From positions 1 through 17,386 of the forward strand of contig JAHIJU010000254.1 of assembly GCA_018898235.1 (NCBI GenBank): 17,386 nucleotides of DNA, given 5' to 3'. Positions 7,630 through 15,149 of the stretch are shown here, piece by piece. The notes beneath the pieces were generated by a model, which did not search any database, was not told the origin of the DNA, and saw nothing but the letters and a program-made list of their open reading frames with translations. The position numbers and the translations under genes were made by a program. Positions within the stretch are counted from its first letter, which is position 1. Each line of letters begins with the position of its first letter. The DNA comes from Actinomycetota bacterium. GTDB taxonomy: Bacteria > Actinomycetota > Actinomycetes > Actinomycetales > Cellulomonadaceae.

Positions 7630-8708
7630 AGGCACTGCTCATCGCGGGCGGCGTCGCGATGGTCGTCTCGTTGTTCGCCACCCCGCTCTACATCAAGCTG
7701 CTCGTCGCCAAGCAGTACGGCCAGTTCATCCGGCAGGACGGACCCACCGCCCACTTCACCAAACGTGGGACCCCGACCATGGGTGGCGTCGTCATCATCG
7801 GCGCGACGTTGCTGGGCTGGGGGGTAGGGCTGCTGGCGACCGGGACGCGTCCCTCGGTCTCGGCGATCCTCGCCCTGTTCCTCATGGCCGGCCTCGGCGC
7901 CGTCGGGTTCGTCGACGACTACATCAAGATCTCGAGGCAGCGCAGCCTGGGGCTGTCACCCCTCGCCAAGATCATCGGCCAGGGCTTGGTCGGGGTGACG
8001 TTCGCCGTCGCGGCGCTGCACTTCCCGAACTCCTCCTACCGCACCCCGGCGTCGACCCAGATCTCGTTCATCCGGGACACCTCGTTCAACCTGGCGTTCG
8101 CGGGTGCGACGGTCGGCATCCTGCTGTTCGTGGTGTGGGCGAACTTCCTCATCACGGCCTGGTCGAACGCGGTGAACCTCACCGACGGCCTGGACGGGCT
8201 GGCGACCGGTGCCTCGCTCATCGTGTTCGGGGCGTACGTGCTGGTCGGCGTGTGGCAGTCGAACCAGACCTGTCAGGCGGTGGCCTCCGCGGGGGCCCGC
8301 TGCTACGAGACCCGCGACCCGCTGGCGATGGCCGTGGTCGCGGCCGCGATCACGGGCTCGCTGTTCGGGTTCCTGTGGTGGAACACCAGCCCGGCCCAGA
8401 TCTTCATGGGGGACACCGGCTCCCTGGCCCTCGGCGGGGCGCTGGCCGCCATCTCGATCCTGACGCGCACCGAGGTCCTCGCGGCGATCATCGGCGGGCT
8501 GTTCGTGCTCGAGGTGGTCTCGGACGTCATCCAGATCGGCTGGTTCAAGGCGACCGGCAAGCGGGCCTTCAAGATGGCGCCGCTGCATCACCACTTCGAG
8601 CTCTCGGGGTGGAACGAGGTCACCATCGTCGTGCGGTTCTGGATCATCACCGGCCTGTGCGTCGCGGTCGGTATCGGGGTGTTCTACGCGGAGTGGGTGG
8701 CGGGTTAG
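7626..8708 (+). CDS. mraY: MraY, phospho-MurNAc-pentapeptide translocase (lipid I synthase)
   Basis: MraY transfers phospho-MurNAc-pentapeptide to undecaprenyl phosphate, forming lipid I at the inner membrane face. The 360-residue protein is highly hydrophobic, as expected for ten membrane helices. Family signatures are present: GPTAHFTKRGTPTMGG (39-54), the aspartate-rich VDDYIK (96-101), NLTDGLDG (184-191), GDTGS (262-266) and the PLHHHFE loop (319-325). I place the start at GTG 7626, overlapping the murF stop as GTGA. An in-frame ATG at 7593 would add 11 residues inside murF and lies before the normal family start. The stop TAG directly abuts the murD GTG. Confidence 0.96.
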   Translation: MKALLIAGGVAMVVSLFATPLYIKLLVAKQYGQFIRQDGPTAHFTKRGTPTMGGVVIIGATLLGWGVGLLATGTRPSVSAILALFLMAGLGAVGFVDDYIKISRQRSLGLSPLAKIIGQGLVGVTFAVAALHFPNSSYRTPASTQISFIRDTSFNLAFAGATVGILLFVVWANFLITAWSNAVNLTDGLDGLATGASLIVFGAYVLVGVWQSNQTCQAVASAGARCYETRDPLAMAVVAAAITGSLFGFLWWNTSPAQIFMGDTGSLALGGALAAISILTRTEVLAAIIGGLFVLEVVSDVIQIGWFKATGKRAFKMAPLHHHFELSGWNEVTIVVRFWIITGLCVAVGIGVFYAEWVAG

Positions 8709-10118
8709 GTGCAGGAGCTGGACGGTGCGCGGGTCCTGGTCGCGGGTCTCGGGGTGTCGGGGCGGGCTGCCGCCGAGGTACTGAGGTCCCGCGGTGCGCA
8801 GGTGACGACGTACGACGAGCACGTCGCCGACGCGGACCTGAGCTCGGTGGACGACGCGGGCCCGTCCGACATCGTCGTGGCCTCACCGGGGCTGCGACCG
8901 ACCCACCCGGTCCTGGTGCGGGCGGCCGCCGCGGGGGTGCCGGTGTGGAGCGAGGTCGAGCTCGCCTGGCGGCTGCGGGCCGAGCGACCGGGTGGCCCGG
9001 CGCCATGGCTGGCCGTGACCGGCACCAACGGCAAGACGACGACGGTGGGCATGCTGACGGCGATCCTGACCGCAGCCGGCGAACGGGTCGCCGAGGTGGG
9101 CAACGTGGGCACGCCCGTGGTCCTGGCCGCGACCGACCCCGACGTCGACGTGCTCGCCGTCGAGCTGTCCAGCTTCCAGCTGCACTTCACCTCCTCGATG
9201 TCGGTGCAGGCAGGTGCGGTGCTCAACGTGGCACCCGACCACCTGGACTGGCACGGCTCGATCGAGGCCTACGCGCGGGACAAGGGGCGGATCTTCCACC
9301 AGGCGCAGCGGGCCTGCGTCTACAACCTCGCCGATCCGCGCACGCAGCAGCTGGTGCGGGACGCCGACGTCGTGGACGGCGCCCTCGCGGTCGGTTTCAC
9401 GCGCGCGGTGCCCGGTGTCGGTCAGCTCGGCCTGGTCGAGGACGTCCTGGTCGATCGCGGGTTCGCGGCGCTGCGGCACACGCACGGCACCGAGCTCGCG
9501 ACGATCGCCGATCTGGGCGCCCTGGCGGGCCCCGACGGGTCGGTGCCGGCTCATGTGGTGGAGAACGCCCTGGCAGCGGCGGGGCTGGCGCTGGCCCACG
9601 GGGTGGACCCGGTGCACGTACGGGACGGTCTGCGCGCCTTCGCCCCCGGCGGGCACCGGATCGCGACCGTGGCCCACGCCGGCGGCGTGGCCTACGTCGA
9701 CGATTCGAAGGCGACGAACGCGCACGCCGCGGCAGCCTCGTTGGCGGCCTTCGCGCCGGGCTCGGTCGTGTGGGTCGCGGGCGGCCTCGCCAAGGGCGCG
9801 ACCTTCGACGAGCTCGTCACGGCACGTGCCGACCGGCTGCGTGCCGTCGTGCTGATCGGCGTCGACCGGGCGCCGCTTCGGGACGCACTGGCCCGACACG
9901 CGCCGCAGGTGCCCGTCATCGAGGTGGACGACGGTGAGACTGGCCAGGTGATGCCTCACGCCGTGCGCCAGGCCCACCGTCTGGCGGTCGAGCCGCCGGC
10001 GGCGGGCGTCACGGTGCTGCTCGCACCGGCCTGTGCCTCGATGGACCAGTTCGCGTCCTACGCCGACCGTGGGGAGCAGTTCGCCGCGGCCGCACGTGCG
10101 CTGGCCGACGGTTCGTGA
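8709..10118 (+). CDS. murD: MurD, UDP-MurNAc-L-Ala:D-Glu ligase
   Basis: MurD adds D-glutamate as the second stem residue. The 469-residue protein has an N-terminal Rossmann-like domain (VAGLGVSGRAA at 11-21), the ATP loop TGTNGKTTT (104-112), ELSSFQL (152-158), NVAPDHLDWHG (173-183) and the C-terminal DDSKATNAHA (331-340), all characteristic of MurD. The GTG at 8709 follows the mraY stop with no gap. The terminating TGA overlaps the ftsW GTG. The order mraY-murD-ftsW is the classic dcw arrangement. Confidence 0.96.
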   Translation: MQELDGARVLVAGLGVSGRAAAEVLRSRGAQVTTYDEHVADADLSSVDDAGPSDIVVASPGLRPTHPVLVRAAAAGVPVWSEVELAWRLRAERPGGPAPWLAVTGTNGKTTTVGMLTAILTAAGERVAEVGNVGTPVVLAATDPDVDVLAVELSSFQLHFTSSMSVQAGAVLNVAPDHLDWHGSIEAYARDKGRIFHQAQRACVYNLADPRTQQLVRDADVVDGALAVGFTRAVPGVGQLGLVEDVLVDRGFAALRHTHGTELATIADLGALAGPDGSVPAHVVENALAAAGLALAHGVDPVHVRDGLRAFAPGGHRIATVAHAGGVAYVDDSKATNAHAAAASLAAFAPGSVVWVAGGLAKGATFDELVTARADRLRAVVLIGVDRAPLRDALARHAPQVPVIEVDDGETGQVMPHAVRQAHRLAVEPPAAGVTVLLAPACASMDQFASYADRGEQFAAAARALADGS

Positions 10119-11392
10119 CGGCGACCACGGGCCGGGTCCGCCCCGCGGAGGCGAACCCGCCCTCGTACCCGGTGAAACGGCCGGACGAGCAGCCCCGGAC
10201 CGGTCGGCTGCGCGCCGCCTGGGCGAGCCCGCTGACCACCTACTACCTGCTCGTGGGCACGACGAGCCTGCTCCTGCTGCTCGGGCTCGTCATGGTGCTG
10301 TCGTCCTCCTCGATCAACTCCCTGGTGCGCGGGCACTCGCCGTACGCGGTGTTCTTCGACCAGGCGAAGTACGCGCTCATCGGGCTCCCGGTGCTGCTCG
10401 TCGCGACCCGGCTCACCGGTGCCTGGCAGCGCCGGCTCGCCTGGCCGGCGCTCGGTGGCGCGTTGGCGTTCCAGGCACTCGTGTTCGTCCCCGGTGTCGG
10501 GTGCGGATCCGGCGGGAACCAGAACTGGGTGTGCCTGCCGGGCTTCTCCGGTCAGCCGTCGGAGACCATCAAGCTCGGCCTGGCGCTGTGGCTGGGGGTC
10601 GTGCTGTCCCGCAAGGCGCATCTGCTGCGGCAGGCACGACACGTCGTCGTGCCGGGGCTGTTGGGTGCGTCGGCAGCGATCGGGGCGGTGCTCGCGGGCA
10701 AGGACCTCGGCACCACCCTGGTGCTGTTGCTCCTCGTGGCCGGGGCGATGTTCGTGGCCGGGGTGCCGGGCTGGATGTTCGTGGTCGCCGGCTCGGCCGG
10801 TGCGGCCGGGGTGGCGGCGCTCGTCCGCGACAGCACGAGCCGGGCCGGCCGGGTCGCCAACTGGCTCAGCGCCGAGTGCACCGACATCAGCGGGGCCTGC
10901 CTGCAGTCGACCCACGGCACCTGGGGGCTGGCCAGCGGCGGGCTGTTCGGCCTGGGGCTGGGGGAGAGTCGCGAGAAGTGGTCGTACCTGCCGGCGGCGC
11001 AGAACGACTTCATCTTCTCGATCATCGGCGAGGAGCTCGGGCTGGTCGGCACGTTGCTCGTGCTCGCGCTGTTCGGGCTGCTCGCCCTGGCGATGCTGCG
11101 GCTGATCGCCGGCCACCCGGATCCGGTCGCCCGGATCAGCACGGGTGCGATCTTCGCCTGGGTGATCGGTCAGGCGCTCATCAACATCGCGGTGGTCATC
11201 GAGCTGGCCCCCGTGATCGGGGTGCCGCTGCCGCTGGTGTCGGCGGGAGGGTCGGCGCTCATCATGACGATGGCCGCGCTGGGCGTCGTGATCTCCTATG
11301 CCCGCAGCGAGCCGCAGACCGCGGCGGCGCTGGCCGCGCGACCGAGCGTGCTGCGCCGTTCGATCGCCGTCCTGGGGCGGGCCCGTGGCTGA
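10115..11392 (+). CDS. ftsW: FtsW, SEDS-family septal peptidoglycan polymerase
   Basis: FtsW polymerises lipid II at the septum with FtsI. The 425-residue protein has a cytoplasmic tail of about 40 residues and multiple membrane helices. It carries QPSETIKL (147-154), GKDLGTTLVL (195-204), whose Asp197 corresponds to the essential SEDS aspartate, the long extracytoplasmic loop with SREKWSYLPAAQNDFIFSII (285-304), and PLPLVSAGGSA near 371-381. Its place between murD and murG favours FtsW over RodA. Cysteines occur in two close pairs (130/140 and 255/262) in segments predicted to be outside the membrane. GTG 10115 overlaps the murD stop. Confidence 0.95.
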   Translation: MTATTGRVRPAEANPPSYPVKRPDEQPRTGRLRAAWASPLTTYYLLVGTTSLLLLLGLVMVLSSSSINSLVRGHSPYAVFFDQAKYALIGLPVLLVATRLTGAWQRRLAWPALGGALAFQALVFVPGVGCGSGGNQNWVCLPGFSGQPSETIKLGLALWLGVVLSRKAHLLRQARHVVVPGLLGASAAIGAVLAGKDLGTTLVLLLLVAGAMFVAGVPGWMFVVAGSAGAAGVAALVRDSTSRAGRVANWLSAECTDISGACLQSTHGTWGLASGGLFGLGLGESREKWSYLPAAQNDFIFSIIGEELGLVGTLLVLALFGLLALAMLRLIAGHPDPVARISTGAIFAWVIGQALINIAVVIELAPVIGVPLPLVSAGGSALIMTMAALGVVISYARSEPQTAAALAARPSVLRRSIAVLGRARG

Positions 11393-13955
11393 GCGGGTGA
11401 GCGTCCTGCTGGCCGGCGGCGGTACCGCCGGTCACGTCAACCCGCTGCTCGCGGTGGCCGATGAGCTGGCCGCGCGCTACCCGGGGGCCGCTCTCACCGT
11501 GCTGGGCACGGCCGAGGGGTTGGAGTCGCGGCTGGTGCCCGCGCACGGTCTGTCGTTCGCGGTGGTGCCCCGGGTGCCGTTGCCGCGACGTCCCGGTCCG
11601 GACCTGCTGCGCCTGCCGGGACGGTTGCGGTCCGCCGTGGCCCTGGCCGGCCGCGCCCTCGACGAGGCGCAGGTCCAGGTGGTCGTCGGTTTCGGCGGGT
11701 ACGTCTCGACCCCTGCGTACCTCGCGGCGCGTCGGCGGCGGATCCCGGTCGTCGTGCATGAGCAGAACGCGCGGCCGGGTCTGGCGAACCGGCTCGGAGC
11801 CCGGTGGGCGGCCGCGGTCGCGACGACGTTCCCGGGCACGGCGCTGCCGAACGCCGTGCTGACCGGTCTGCCGCTGCGGGCCCCGATCGCCGAGCTGGCG
11901 GCCGTGCGACGGGCCGATCCGGCCGGTGCGCGACGACGGGCCGCGGTCGCACTCGGTCTCGAGCCCGACCGGGTCACGCTGCTGGTCAGCGGTGGCTCGT
12001 TGGGGGCGGTGTCGGTGAACCGTGCGGTGGCCGGCGCGGCGTCGACCCTGCTGGCGACCGGGGCCCAGGTGCTGCACCTGACCGGCCGCGGCAAGTCGCA
12101 GGACGTGCGGCGCGCGGTCGAGGGACTGCCGGGCGCGGAGCGCTACCAGGTCCGGGAGTACCTGGACGAGATGCACCTCGCCCTGGCCGTCGCCGATCTG
12201 GTCATCGGGCGATCGGGGGCCGGGACCGTGTGCGAGCTGGCGGCGCTGGGGATCCCGGCGGTGTACGTCCCGCTGCCCGTGGGCAACGGTGAGCAGCGGC
12301 TCAACGCGGCCGATGTGGTCGCGGCCGGCGGCGGCCTCCTCGTCGCGGACCAGGAGCTCACCGTCGAGTGGCTTGCCGCGCACGTTCCGTCGCTCCTGTC
12401 CGGCGAGGGGGGGACCTCCGTGCGGGCGCGGATGGCGGCCGCGGCGTCGTCGGTGGGGATCCAGGACGGTGCCTCCCGGGTGGTCGACCTGATCGCGCCG
12501 TTCCTGCCGGCGCCCGCGCCCTCGGCCGGCGAGCAGACTGTCGCCTCCGACGGCCCGGTTCGGCTGGCCGACTACGGCCGGGTGCACCTGGTCGGCGTCG
12601 GCGGGGCGGGGATGTCGGCGATCGCCGCGCTGCTGGCGGCTCGTGGCCTGGTGGTGAGCGGGTCGGATGCTGCCGACGGTCCGGCGCTGCCCGCGCTGGT
12701 GGCCGCCGGGGTGCAGGTCCACGTGGGCCACGATGCGCACCTGGTCGAGGGCGTCGACACCGTGGTGGTGTCCTCGGCGGTCCGGGCGGGCAACCCGGAG
12801 CTGGTCCGGGCGCATGAGCTCGGGCTGCGGGTGCTGCACCGTTCGCAGGCGCTCGCGGCGCTCATGGTCGGTCGCGCGGCCGTCGCCGTCGCCGGGGCGC
12901 ACGGCAAGACGACGACCTCCGGCATGGTCGCGGCCGGGCTCCTGGCGGCCGGGGCCGATCCGTCGTTCGCGATCGGCGGCAGCGTGCGGGGCCCGGACGG
13001 GCCGCTGGGTGGTGCCCGGGACGGTGCGGGCCCGTTCGTCGCCGAGGCGGACGAGTCCGACGGCTCGTTCCTCGCGTACCGCCCGCAGATCGCGGTCGTG
13101 ACGAACGTCGAGCCGGACCATCTCGACCACTACGGCTCGCGCGAGGCGTTCGAGAGCGCCTTCGTCCGGTTCGCGGCCGGGATCGAGCCTGGTGGGTTGC
13201 TCGTGACGTGCGCTGACGATGCAGGTGCGATGCGTCTGGCCGCCGCGGCGGCCCGCCCCGACCTCGAGATCGTCACCTATGGGCAGGCTGCCGACGCCGA
13301 TGTGCGGGTGGGGCCCGTGGAGGCGTTCGGCGACCGGTGGACGGCGCGGGTCACGGGTCCGGACGGTGTCCAGGTGGACCTTCCGCTCCCGGCGCCCGGG
13401 GACCACAACGGGCTCGATGCCGCGGCGGCCTGGTCGGTGCTGCGCAGGCTGGGGCTCTCGGCCCAGGACGCCGCGACGGCCCTGGGCGGGTTCCGCGGCA
13501 CCGCTCGTCGGTTCGAGGAGCGCGGACGTGAGGCCGGTGTGCGGGTCGTCGACGACTACGCCCACCACCCGACGGAGGTGGCGGCGCTGCTGCGGGCGGC
13601 CCGGCAGGTGGTCGGGTCCGGTCGGGTCGTCGTGCTGTTCCAGCCGCACCTGTTCTCCCGCACGGCGGCCTTCGCCGAGCAGTTCGGCGCCGCGCTCGAC
13701 CTGGCCGACGTCGTGGTCGTGACGGCGGTCTACGCGGCCCGCGAGGACCCGGACCCGGCTGTCACGGGCGCGCTGTTGGTGGCGGCCGTTCCCACGGCGG
13801 GCCGGGCCAGCTACGTGCCCGACCGGTTCGAGGCGGCGCGCGCGGTCGCCGAGGCGGCCCGTCCGGGCGACCTGGTCCTCACCGTCGGCGCCGGTGACGT
13901 CACCGCGCTGGCGCCCGTCGTGCTCGCCCACCTGGCGGGACGGTCGGCACCATGA
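11385..13955 (+). CDS. murG-murC: MurG-MurC fusion: lipid II synthase joined to UDP-MurNAc:L-Ala ligase
   Basis: One uninterrupted 856-residue frame joins two enzymes usually made separately. Residues 1 to about 373 are MurG, which adds GlcNAc to lipid I: GGGTAGHVNP (11-20), HEQNARPGLANR (125-136), GGSLGA (203-208), SGAGTVCELAALG (277-289), NGEQRLNA (301-308). A linker of about 20 residues rich in Ala, Pro, Ser and Gly (about 374-393) follows. Residues about 394-856 are MurC, which adds L-Ala to UDP-MurNAc: GVGGAGMSA (404-412), GAHGKTTT (504-511), EADESDGSF (554-562), NVEPDHLDHYG (574-584), FRGTARRFE (703-711), DDYAHHPTE (723-731), FQPHLFSRT (752-760). Both halves look complete. GTG 11385 overlaps the ftsW stop; GTG 11397 is an alternative start. 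The only candidate MurC start is GTG 12582, beginning at residue 400 with no ribosome site. The stop overlaps ftsQ. Confidence 0.93.
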   Translation: MAERVSVLLAGGGTAGHVNPLLAVADELAARYPGAALTVLGTAEGLESRLVPAHGLSFAVVPRVPLPRRPGPDLLRLPGRLRSAVALAGRALDEAQVQVVVGFGGYVSTPAYLAARRRRIPVVVHEQNARPGLANRLGARWAAAVATTFPGTALPNAVLTGLPLRAPIAELAAVRRADPAGARRRAAVALGLEPDRVTLLVSGGSLGAVSVNRAVAGAASTLLATGAQVLHLTGRGKSQDVRRAVEGLPGAERYQVREYLDEMHLALAVADLVIGRSGAGTVCELAALGIPAVYVPLPVGNGEQRLNAADVVAAGGGLLVADQELTVEWLAAHVPSLLSGEGGTSVRARMAAAASSVGIQDGASRVVDLIAPFLPAPAPSAGEQTVASDGPVRLADYGRVHLVGVGGAGMSAIAALLAARGLVVSGSDAADGPALPALVAAGVQVHVGHDAHLVEGVDTVVVSSAVRAGNPELVRAHELGLRVLHRSQALAALMVGRAAVAVAGAHGKTTTSGMVAAGLLAAGADPSFAIGGSVRGPDGPLGGARDGAGPFVAEADESDGSFLAYRPQIAVVTNVEPDHLDHYGSREAFESAFVRFAAGIEPGGLLVTCADDAGAMRLAAAAARPDLEIVTYGQAADADVRVGPVEAFGDRWTARVTGPDGVQVDLPLPAPGDHNGLDAAAAWSVLRRLGLSAQDAATALGGFRGTARRFEERGREAGVRVVDDYAHHPTEVAALLRAARQVVGSGRVVVLFQPHLFSRTAAFAEQFGAALDLADVVVVTAVYAAREDPDPAVTGALLVAAVPTAGRASYVPDRFEAARAVAEAARPGDLVLTVGAGDVTALAPVVLAHLAGRSAP

Positions 13956-14938
13956 GCCCGAGCCGGCCGGCGGCACCGCGCCGGGTCGCGCCGGCTGCAG
14001 GTGAGCCGGGAGCGGTCCGGGGCTCGTCGACGGCTCGTGCGCCGCGCGCACCGCGTCCGGTCCCGGTCGAGAGCCGCACCGCCGCATCGGCGCGCACCGG
14101 TGAGACGTCCGGGGGCCTTCCGCCGACGATCCCGCCGCCGCCACGTCGTGCGACCTCGGGACCGGTCCCGACCGCGCGCCGTGGCGTTCAGGGGCGCGCG
14201 TCGGTCGTCTCGCGGCAGTCGGCCGAGCGGTTCGCCGAGCGGGTCAGGGCACGCCGGCACGTCGCGGTCCGGAAGGTGGCGGTGGTCGGCGGCGTGGCCC
14301 TTCTGGTCGCGCTGCTCGGCTGGGTCGCTCTGTTCTCGCCGCTGCTGGGCCTGCGCGCCGACCAGGTTCGGGTGGTGGGGGCCAGCGAGCTCGTCTCGAC
14401 CGACCAGCTCGATGCGGCGACGGCGGCGTACGTCGGTGTCCCGCTGGCCAGGCTCGACACGGTCGCGCTGCGTGACCGGCTGCTCACGGTCCCCGGGGTC
14501 CGGGACGTGCGGATCATGCGGGACTGGCCGCACGGTCTGCTCGTCACGGTGACGCCTCGGTCGCCGGTGGCGGCGGTGCCGGTCGACGGCGGCTTCGCGC
14601 TGCTCGACTCCGAGGGTGTGAAGCTGACCACGGCCCCGCAGGCGCCGGACGGGCTCCCGGTCGTGAGCGTCCCGGGCAACGATGCGCGCACCCTGCAGAC
14701 GGTGCTGACGGTGCTGCACGCGCTGCCGACGGAGCTGGCGGCGCAGGTGAGCGCGGTGAGCGCGAACACGCAGGACACCGTCGCGCTCACCTTGACCGAC
14801 GGGGTGAGCGTGGAGTGGGGGAGTGCGGAGTCGTCGGCGCTCAAGGCGGCGGTGCTCACGACGTTGCGGGCCGACCCGAACCTCGGTGACGCGCGGGTGA
14901 TCGACGTGTCGGCGCCGGGGATGCCGGTCGTGCACTGA
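13952..14938 (+). CDS. ftsQ: FtsQ, divisome POTRA-domain protein
   Basis: FtsQ is a single-pass division protein that binds FtsL/FtsB-type partners at the septum. The 328-residue product has a long cytoplasmic tail rich in Pro, Ala and Arg (1-107), one membrane helix (about 108-130), then a POTRA domain (about 133-203) beginning RADQVRVVGASELVSTDQL and including PGVRDVRIMRDWPHGL (181-196), then the FtsQ-type beta domain with GGFALLDSEGV. The ATG at 13952 overlaps the stop of the preceding MurG-MurC frame as ATGA, so translation is probably coupled. The tail is long compared with enterobacterial FtsQ but common in actinobacteria. A non-coding gap of 211 bases separates it from ftsZ. Confidence 0.94.
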   Translation: MSPSRPAAPRRVAPAAGEPGAVRGSSTARAPRAPRPVPVESRTAASARTGETSGGLPPTIPPPPRRATSGPVPTARRGVQGRASVVSRQSAERFAERVRARRHVAVRKVAVVGGVALLVALLGWVALFSPLLGLRADQVRVVGASELVSTDQLDAATAAYVGVPLARLDTVALRDRLLTVPGVRDVRIMRDWPHGLLVTVTPRSPVAAVPVDGGFALLDSEGVKLTTAPQAPDGLPVVSVPGNDARTLQTVLTVLHALPTELAAQVSAVSANTQDTVALTLTDGVSVEWGSAESSALKAAVLTTLRADPNLGDARVIDVSAPGMPVVH

Positions 14939-14968
14939 GCCTGAGCCGCGACACGCGCCCCGCGGTCG

Positions 14969-14997
14969 TTGATCGAGACCCTGGCGCGACCTAGCGT
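14969..14997 (+). promoter_or_regulatory. ftsZ promoter (primary-sigma type)
   Basis: TTGATC (14969-14974) and TAGCGT (14992-14997) are separated by exactly 17 bp, a good match to an actinobacterial primary-sigma promoter. Transcription would start near 15004, giving a leader of about 145 bases before the ftsZ GTG. It lies in the only sizeable gap in the second half of the cluster, where an ftsZ-specific promoter is expected. Confidence 0.65.
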
Positions 14998-15022
14998 CTG
15001 CGGTCGACAGTGCACCTGACAT

Positions 15023-15053
15023 AACTCTAACCCTCTACTTGAGGGTGAAGGTT
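15023..15053 (+). promoter_or_regulatory. 31-bp near-palindrome in the ftsZ leader
   Basis: The left arm AACTCTAACCCTC (15023-15035) and right arm GAGGGTGAAGGTT (15041-15053) are inverted repeats matching at 10 of 13 positions around a 5-base centre; the inner six bases match perfectly. The stretch 15016-15053 is much richer in A/T than its surroundings. CTGACA at 15016-15021 resembles a -35, but I cannot fit a -10 with normal spacing. It could be an operator, part of a second promoter or a leader RNA hairpin. Confidence 0.55.
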
Positions 15054-15149
15054 CTACCGGTCCCGTCCCGGCAGGCGCCGGCACCCCGCCGCCGACCCGG
15101 GCAGACCCGAGCGGTCCCGCACCACCGCACGCAACGAGAGGCACCCACC

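Noticed and set aside
7181..9937. Long plus-strand frame crossing murF, mraY and murD
   Set aside because: It is an alternate-frame shadow of three genes with intact signature motifs; its translation is Arg/Gly-rich without recognisable domains.
12582..13955. Separate murC gene starting at GTG 12582
   Set aside because: This start would cut off the usual residues before the GVGGAGMS loop and has no ribosome site. The continuous frame from murG is the simpler reading, though internal initiation is not excluded.
11262..14144. Very long antisense open frame opposite murG-murC and ftsQ (also similar ones at 841-2268, 2872-4167, 4499-6166 and 6112-7635)
   Set aside because: High third-position GC leaves few stop codons on the opposite strand. 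The translations are low-complexity Arg/Gly/His-rich, without family motifs, and lie over well-supported genes.
15068..15081. Short hairpin CCGGC-AGGC-GCCGG in the ftsZ leader
   Set aside because: Five-bp GC arms arise often by chance in DNA of this composition; no supporting context.
15039..15149. TTG-initiated N-terminal extension of FtsZ
   Set aside because: The extension is not FtsZ-like, begins inside the leader palindrome, and the GTG at 15150 has a suitable GAGAGG site and gives the normal FtsZ N-terminus.
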